Shown: piece after piece, positions 6,546-8,280 of the stretch
How positions within the stretch are numbered: position 1 is the first letter of the stretch
Layout: each line of letters starts with the position of its first letter
Assembly: GCA_002413355.1 (NCBI GenBank)
Contig: DHWV01000088.1
Coordinates: forward strand, 1-8,280
Source of the DNA: Desulfobulbaceae bacterium UBA5173
Lineage (GTDB): Bacteria; Desulfobacterota; Desulfobulbia; Desulfobulbales; Desulfobulbaceae
Length of the DNA stretch: 8,280 nucleotides
Reading direction: 5' to 3'
Program-made: the position numbers and the translations under genes
Notes under the pieces: generated by a model
The model's database searches: none
What the model was told of the DNA's origin: nothing
Seen by the model: only the letters and a program-made list of their open reading frames with translations

Positions 6546-7124
6546 ATGATGGTCTTAAATGATAACGGTACGTTTATTTATCAAAAAGGAAAAGAGTTAA
6601 AGGTAACTCGCAACTCGGTCTCTTTTGAAGATAACTTCTATCAACTTTGCAACATCACTGGATTCAGTGCTGGAAGAGTCAAAAGAAGACCTGTTTTTTC
6701 ATATTGGTGGATTATTATTGGATTCATCCTTGGTGCTATCCTGATAGATATCAATATGCCAGTAAGTTATTTTCGATTTTCAAATAAATACATTCTATAT
6801 GGAACGAAACATATAGGTTTCGGAATAGTTGCCTTGTCTATATTAGTGATAATAATAAATATTATTCAAGAAACGAAGTACGGATTGATACTGACGCTTA
6901 ACTCTGGAGATAAATATCTGTTTATAACTACAGACATTGGGAGCGTGACAAAAGTTGTAAACCAATTAAATACTTTTATCGAATCAAAACAAGATGGAGT
7001 ATACATGGTATGTATAACAAATAACTCTGTAAAAGTAAAAGGTAATATAACCGGTGTTACAACTGTTGGTACCAGAAGCACCACTATAAGCAGCAATGTA
7101 AATAATTCTGGTGATAAAGCATGA
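6546..7124 (+). CDS. DUF6232-type membrane protein with C-terminal GNxTGV motif
   Basis: This 192-residue protein resembles the DUF6232 family. A short strand-rich N-terminus (FIYQKGKELKVTRNSVSFE, then YQLCNITGF) is followed by two membrane segments at about 51-70 and 90-108. A cytoplasmic-looking part follows, with KYGLILTLNSGDKYLFITTD and a helix VTKVVNQLNTFI. The function of the family is not known. Unusually, residues 159-190 form an extra segment ending almost at the C-terminus that matches the N-terminus of the next protein. ATG 6546 (or 6549) is chosen because the upstream frame lies inside DUF2442 and GGTAG precedes it. The gene is AT-rich: bases 6781-6840 have 19 G/C of 60, against 35 of 60 at 5161-5220 in hisS. 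Recent transfer is likely. Its stop overlaps the next start (ATGA). Confidence 0.72.
   Translation: MMVLNDNGTFIYQKGKELKVTRNSVSFEDNFYQLCNITGFSAGRVKRRPVFSYWWIIIGFILGAILIDINMPVSYFRFSNKYILYGTKHIGFGIVALSILVIIINIIQETKYGLILTLNSGDKYLFITTDIGSVTKVVNQLNTFIESKQDGVYMVCITNNSVKVKGNITGVTTVGTRSTTISSNVNNSGDKA
7020..7115 (+). repeat. Shared 32-residue motif, copy 1 (C-terminus of the membrane protein)
   Basis: These codons encode residues 159-190, beginning NNSVKVKGNITGV and ending TISSNVNNSGD. They align without gaps to the copy at 7127-7222 with 15 of 32 identities: N, S, G, N, T, G, V, G, T, I, S, S, V, S, D in order. The alternating pattern of small and hydrophobic residues suggests short beta strands. Confidence 0.75.
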
Positions 7125-7507
7125 AAGATAATTCTATTTCCATAGGTGGAAACGTCACCGGCGTTGTTGCTGCTGGTAATTCAAATTGCACCATCTCCAG
7201 TACAGTTTCCATTTCTTCTGATCCGGCTACGAAAGAGCTTGAAGACCTGTTAAATCAGCTGCGCAAGCACATTCAGGCCGAGGCAACGTTGTCCGCTGAC
7301 AGCAAACAAGATTTGCTACGGCAGACAGATGCGCTGGAAAAGGCAAAGCCGCTTTCCGATACAGCAGAAAAAGCAAGCGTGGCAAGAACATCAAAGATGA
7401 TATTTCAGACGATCTTGAATACCTTGCCAGCGACAGCCGTGCTGGTTGAATCGTGCAATAAGATTCTGCCCGTTGTTCTGAAATTATTAGGTGTGCAACT
7501 TCCGTAA
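7121..7507 (+). CDS. Small protein with N-terminal GNxTGV motif and helical, hydrophobic C-terminal half; function unknown
   Basis: This 128-residue protein is not assigned to a named family. Residues 3-34 form the strand-like motif (SISIGGNVTGVVAAGN, then CTISSTVSISSD) shared with the preceding membrane protein. Residues 35-91 are charged and probably form helices (KELEDLLNQLRKHI; DSKQDLLRQTDALEKAK; EKASVARTSKM). Residues 93-126 are hydrophobic to amphipathic (IFQTILNTLPATAVLV, ILPVVLKLLGVQL) and end the protein. I recall the same architecture (GD/N-V-xG-x-V-xxG motif, then a helical segment ending in LLP..KLLG) as an uncharacterised module in other bacteria, sometimes attached to larger signalling proteins; this needs a search. 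The start overlaps the previous stop (ATGA 7121-7124), so the two are likely made together. Codon use is closer to the host than its neighbour's. Confidence 0.7.
   Translation: MKDNSISIGGNVTGVVAAGNSNCTISSTVSISSDPATKELEDLLNQLRKHIQAEATLSADSKQDLLRQTDALEKAKPLSDTAEKASVARTSKMIFQTILNTLPATAVLVESCNKILPVVLKLLGVQLP
7127..7222 (+). repeat. Shared 32-residue motif, copy 2 (N-terminus of the last cassette protein)
   Basis: These codons encode residues 3-34, the partner of the copy at 7020-7115. The two copies lie only 11 bases apart, across the ATGA junction, but their DNA has diverged (for example ggtaatataaccggt against ggaaacgtcaccggc). This is therefore not a recent tandem duplication. Confidence 0.75.
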
Positions 7508-7530
7508 TCTGTCACCGCAATCATCTGAAT

Positions 7531-7568
7531 ACGCAGGGACATTCTATAAACCACCCCTGCGTTGTTTT
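7531..7568 (+). terminator. Putative intrinsic terminator after the cassette
   Basis: ACGCAGGG (7531-7538) and CCCTGCGT (7555-7562) form a perfect 8-bp stem with a 16-base loop, followed by TGTTTT (7563-7568). It lies 24 bases after the last cassette gene and ends 28 bases before aspS. The T-run is short and interrupted by a G, so termination may be partial. It could also act as a leader element of aspS. Confidence 0.6.
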
Positions 7569-7596
7569 GAATTTCCCCGCAAACAAAGAGATATCA

Positions 7597-8280
7597 ATGG
7601 ACTCACTTGGCGCGCTGCGGCGCACACATAACTGCAACACGCTCAGCCTCGGCAACCTGAATCAGGAAGTCGTTCTCATGGGCTGGGTTCTTCGCCGCCG
7701 CGACCACGGCGGGGTTATCTTCATCGACCTCCGCGACCGCTGGGGCATCACTCAGATTGTCTTCAACCCGGAAGTCAATCCCGAACCGCACGCCAAGGCG
7801 CACCAGCTACGCTCTGAGTGGGTTCTGGCGGTCAAAGGCAAGGTTGAGGCGCGGCCCGGCGACATGGCCAACCCCAAGCTGCTGACCGGCGAAATCGAGA
7901 TTTTAGTCAGCGAGCTGCGCATCCTCAACACCAGCAAAACTCCGCCGTTCCCGCTGGATGAAGACCTCGAAGTTTCGGACAGCCTCCGCCTCCAGTACCG
8001 CTATCTTGATTTGCGGCGGCCCGAAATCGGCAGCAATCTGGTCAAACGGCATCAGGTCACGCAGGCTGTGCGCAGTTTCCTCTGTGACAACGGCTTCTTA
8101 GAAATCGAAACGCCGATGCTGACGCGCTCCACGCCGGAAGGGGCGCGTGATTATCTCGTGCCGAGCCGGGTCAACGCGGGCAAGTTTTTCGCTCTGCCGC
8201 AGTCGCCGCAGCTTTTCAAGCAATTGCTGATGGTTGCGGGCATGGACCGCTACTTTCAGATCGTCAAATGCTTCCGCGAC
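7597..8280 (+). CDS. aspS: Aspartyl-tRNA synthetase, N-terminal 228 residues (3' truncated by the window)
   Basis: This is a class IIb synthetase of the bacterial type, charging tRNA-Asp in the cytoplasm. An OB-fold anticodon-binding domain covers about residues 15-110 (VLMGWVLRRRDHGGVIFIDLRD). It is followed by the linker RLQYRYLDLRRPEIG (131-145), motif 1 in GFLEIETPMLTRSTPEGARD, the LPQSPQLFKQLLM segment (200-212) and the beginning of motif 2 at KCFRD, where the window ends. His37 and the neighbouring Gly residues match non-discriminating AspRS enzymes, which also charge tRNA-Asn. AAAGAG lies shortly before ATG 7597. No good promoter was seen between the terminator and the gene. Confidence 0.96.
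   Translation, partial: MDSLGALRRTHNCNTLSLGNLNQEVVLMGWVLRRRDHGGVIFIDLRDRWGITQIVFNPEVNPEPHAKAHQLRSEWVLAVKGKVEARPGDMANPKLLTGEIEILVSELRILNTSKTPPFPLDEDLEVSDSLRLQYRYLDLRRPEIGSNLVKRHQVTQAVRSFLCDNGFLEIETPMLTRSTPEGARDYLVPSRVNAGKFFALPQSPQLFKQLLMVAGMDRYFQIVKCFRD

Noticed and set aside
7545..7550. TATAAA as an aspS -10 box
   Set aside because: It falls in the loop of the hairpin and no acceptable -35 hexamer lies 16-18 bases upstream.
1..8280. tRNA or rRNA genes, CRISPR arrays, transposases, integrases or attachment repeats
   Set aside because: I looked for cloverleaf-like segments, regularly spaced repeats and transposase/integrase motifs on both strands and saw none.

Overview
The window looks like a chromosomal piece of a moderately GC-rich Gram-negative anaerobe. 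My best guess is a member of the Desulfobacterota (former Deltaproteobacteria), perhaps Desulfobulbales. This is inferred from the poly(A)-polymerase-type PcnB, the cysteine-rich HisRS, the His-Gly-Gly AspRS signature, the hisS/aspS neighbourhood and the eukaryotic-type NADP isocitrate dehydrogenase. No species can be named from the sequence alone.

Layout. Positions 1-1772 (+) hold the 3' end of an NADP isocitrate dehydrogenase gene, then comF and pgeF, tightly overlapping. Positions 1758-4139 (-) hold a two-gene unit, a nitronate monooxygenase/FabK-type flavoprotein gene followed directly by pcnB. It converges on pgeF with a 15-base overlap of the coding ends. Positions 4140-4405 are a divergent control region with one good sigma70-type promoter pointing each way, a palindrome between them, and a structured hisS leader. 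hisS (histidyl-tRNA synthetase) runs from 4406 to 5674 and the start of aspS (aspartyl-tRNA synthetase) from 7597 to the window end, both on +. These two synthetase genes are neighbours in many bacteria.

The accessory part is 5675-7596, between hisS and aspS. It holds five tightly packed genes on +: a HigB-type toxin, a HigA-type antitoxin, a DUF2442 protein, a two-helix membrane protein of the DUF6232 type, and a small protein with a helical C-terminal half. A likely intrinsic terminator follows. The membrane protein's C-terminus and the last protein's N-terminus share a gapless 32-residue glycine/asparagine/threonine-rich motif (15 identities). The two reading frames also overlap by four bases (ATGA). 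The membrane-protein gene is much more AT-rich than the rest of the window, which suggests transfer.

How it may work together. The flanking genes are housekeeping: NADPH supply, nucleoside/laccase-fold chemistry, RNA 3'-tail metabolism and tRNA charging. The cassette looks like a toxin-antitoxin stabilised insertion carrying a possible membrane-anchor plus soluble-partner pair that communicate through the shared motif. The motif sharing and gene packing are seen directly; a joint function is inference.
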